Both the position numbers and the translations under genes were made by a program. 5,546 nt of DNA from positions 1 through 5,546 of the forward strand of contig JAFLTK010000074.1 of NCBI GenBank assembly GCA_022511505.1. Reading direction: 5' to 3'. Below are positions 4,668-5,546 of the stretch, piece by piece; the first letter of the stretch is position 1, and every line of letters starts with the position of its first letter. Under the pieces are notes generated by a model. The model was given only the letters and a program-made list of their open reading frames with translations. It did no database searches and was not told the origin of the DNA. This DNA is from Muribaculaceae bacterium. GTDB lineage: Bacteria > Bacteroidota > Bacteroidia > Bacteroidales > Muribaculaceae.

Positions 4668-5426
4668 ATGCTTGAAGCAAGTGGCATCATCACTCGAGAC
4701 AGCGACGTTGAGCAAATCCTTTTGCTCGACAGCGACGCTATGATTGTTGACCTCATCAAGCAAAACCTTGAGACAGAGGGCTATGATGTCGCGACGCTCG
4801 ACGATGCCGACGCGGCGCTCGACCTCGACCTGACGGCTTTCTCGCTGATTATCGCCGAGACGGGGCAAATCGGTCGCCTTTCGGGACTCAGATTTGTCAC
4901 CATGATTAAGCAGAACCCGGACACCGCCTCGGTTCCCGTCATCTTCTGCACCGACGCCGACAGCGAGGACAACATCATCGCCGGGTTCAACGCCGGGGCC
5001 GACGACTATATCCTCAAACCGTTCTCCTTGCGCGAAATGATGGCGCGCGTCAAGGCTATCATACGCCGCCACAACCTGATGAAGCGCCGCACGGCTGCCG
5101 TCGCGCCTGCTGAATCGGCTCCCGCCAATTCAACCAACCTGACAATAGGCGGCATCGAGATTGACCTCTCCAACCAGACTGTCATCATCGACGGACAGCG
5201 CGCATCGCTCAGCCGCACCGAGCTACAACTCCTTTCAATCCTCGCCCAAAACCCCGGACGAATGTTCTCGCGCGCCGAAATCTCTGAAATCATCCACCCC
5301 GGCAAGGACCCGGGCTCTGACCGCAATATCGACGTCGGCATCTCGCGCTTGCGCAAGAAACTGGGCTCGTGCGCCCCGATGCTCGTCAACAAGTCTGGCC
5401 AAGGCTATGGCCTGTTAGTCAATTGA
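4668..5426 (+). CDS. OmpR/PhoB-family response regulator with a degenerate receiver domain
   Basis: A 252-residue two-domain DNA-binding regulator. Residues about 16-134 are a receiver domain: ILLLDSD (17-23), SLIIAE (59-64), VPVIFCTDAD (89-98) with the conserved T95, and GADDYILKPF (110-119) with K117. Aligned by eye with E. coli PhoB, the phospho-acceptor Asp is Glu (E64), one residue of the acidic pair is Ser (S22), and the loop after E64 is one residue longer and lacks the usual Pro. Residues about 156-252 are a winged-helix Trans_reg_C domain: LSRTELQLLSILAQNPG (181-197), the recognition-helix region DRNIDVGISRLRKKLG (218-233) and the wing hairpin GQGYGL (244-249). A linker rich in Ala, Pro and Ser (142-155) joins them. 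The first 15 residues precede the receiver fold. No histidine kinase gene is in the window. It has its own promoter and ribosome binding site and is followed 12 bp later by rnhB. Family firm; phosphorylation-independent action is inference. Confidence 0.9.
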   Translation: MLEASGIITRDSDVEQILLLDSDAMIVDLIKQNLETEGYDVATLDDADAALDLDLTAFSLIIAETGQIGRLSGLRFVTMIKQNPDTASVPVIFCTDADSEDNIIAGFNAGADDYILKPFSLREMMARVKAIIRRHNLMKRRTAAVAPAESAPANSTNLTIGGIEIDLSNQTVIIDGQRASLSRTELQLLSILAQNPGRMFSRAEISEIIHPGKDPGSDRNIDVGISRLRKKLGSCAPMLVNKSGQGYGLLVN

Positions 5427-5438
5427 TAACTCACTTTT

Positions 5439-5546
5439 ATGCTCCCTCCCTGTTGCAATTTTTCCATCAACGAGGCCGGCGTCGACGAGGCCGGTCGCGG
5501 ATGTCTCGCCGGACCCGTCTTCGCCGCCGCCGTCATCCTGCCCGAC
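5439..5546 (+). CDS. rnhB: Ribonuclease HII, N-terminal part (gene continues past the right edge)
   Basis: Ribonuclease HII cleaves the RNA strand of RNA-DNA hybrids and initiates removal of ribonucleotides misincorporated in DNA; it is cytoplasmic and needs divalent metal. The visible 36 residues carry the diagnostic first motif, VDEAGRGCLAGPVFAAAVILP, at 15-35 (first 20 residues: VDEAGRGCLAGPVFAAAVIL); D16 and E17 are the first two metal-binding catalytic residues. The start at 5439 gives a short N-terminus typical of Bacteroidales RNase HII. The gap to the regulator's stop codon is 12 bp with no promoter or terminator between, so the two are probably one transcript. No Shine-Dalgarno site is visible. 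The other catalytic Asp residues lie outside the window. Confidence 0.92.
   Translation, partial: MLPPCCNFSINEAGVDEAGRGCLAGPVFAAAVILPD

Noticed and set aside
1..5546. CRISPR array, tRNA or rRNA gene
   Set aside because: No series of short regularly spaced repeats, no cloverleaf-like segment and no rRNA-like conserved stretch was seen on either strand.

Overview
The window looks like a piece of a Bacteroidales chromosome of middling GC, possibly Muribaculaceae (the family is inference). Three start regions carry the Bacteroidetes promoter pattern: a TAnnTTTG -7 box about 18-20 bases downstream of a TTTG-like -33 box. The proteins (cytoplasmic FKBP with an N-terminal helical domain, Na/Pi cotransporter fused to a PhoU-like tail, RNase HII with a DEAGRGCLAG motif) have the form common in that order.

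Layout. Minus strand 1-470: 5' part of an FKBP-type prolyl isomerase gene running off the left edge, with its own promoter at 509-539. Positions 541-2316: an accessory insert. A full-length 481-residue AAA/STAND-type ATPase with a DUF234-like C-terminal region (797-2242) lies between two direct repeats of 114 bp (648-761 and 2203-2316, 112/114 identical). Each repeat holds the last codons of an ATPase gene, its stop codon and a hairpin plus T-tract. The left copy is attached to no ATPase body, so it looks like the footprint of a lost or recombined paralogue. Positions 2317-2549 hold no gene I can identify. Plus strand 2614-4434: Na+/phosphate cotransporter with a PhoU-like tail. Plus strand 4668-5426: OmpR/PhoB-type response regulator whose phospho-acceptor Asp is replaced by Glu. 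Plus strand 5439 to the right edge: start of RNase HII, 12 bp behind the regulator and probably cotranscribed with it.

How it fits together. The FKBP, transporter, regulator and rnhB genes look like ordinary chromosomal genes; the ATPase cassette is more AT-rich and looks acquired or mobile. The gap between transporter and regulator is rich in signals: a hairpin just after the transporter stop, two tandem 11-bp repeats (the geometry bound by OmpR/PhoB-family dimers), a good Bacteroidetes promoter, a leader of roughly 115 nt and an unusually clear AGGAG ribosome binding site. The points most worth following are the repeat-flanked ATPase cassette, the degenerate receiver of the regulator, and the tandem repeats that may be its own operator. 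No CRISPR array, tRNA or rRNA was seen.
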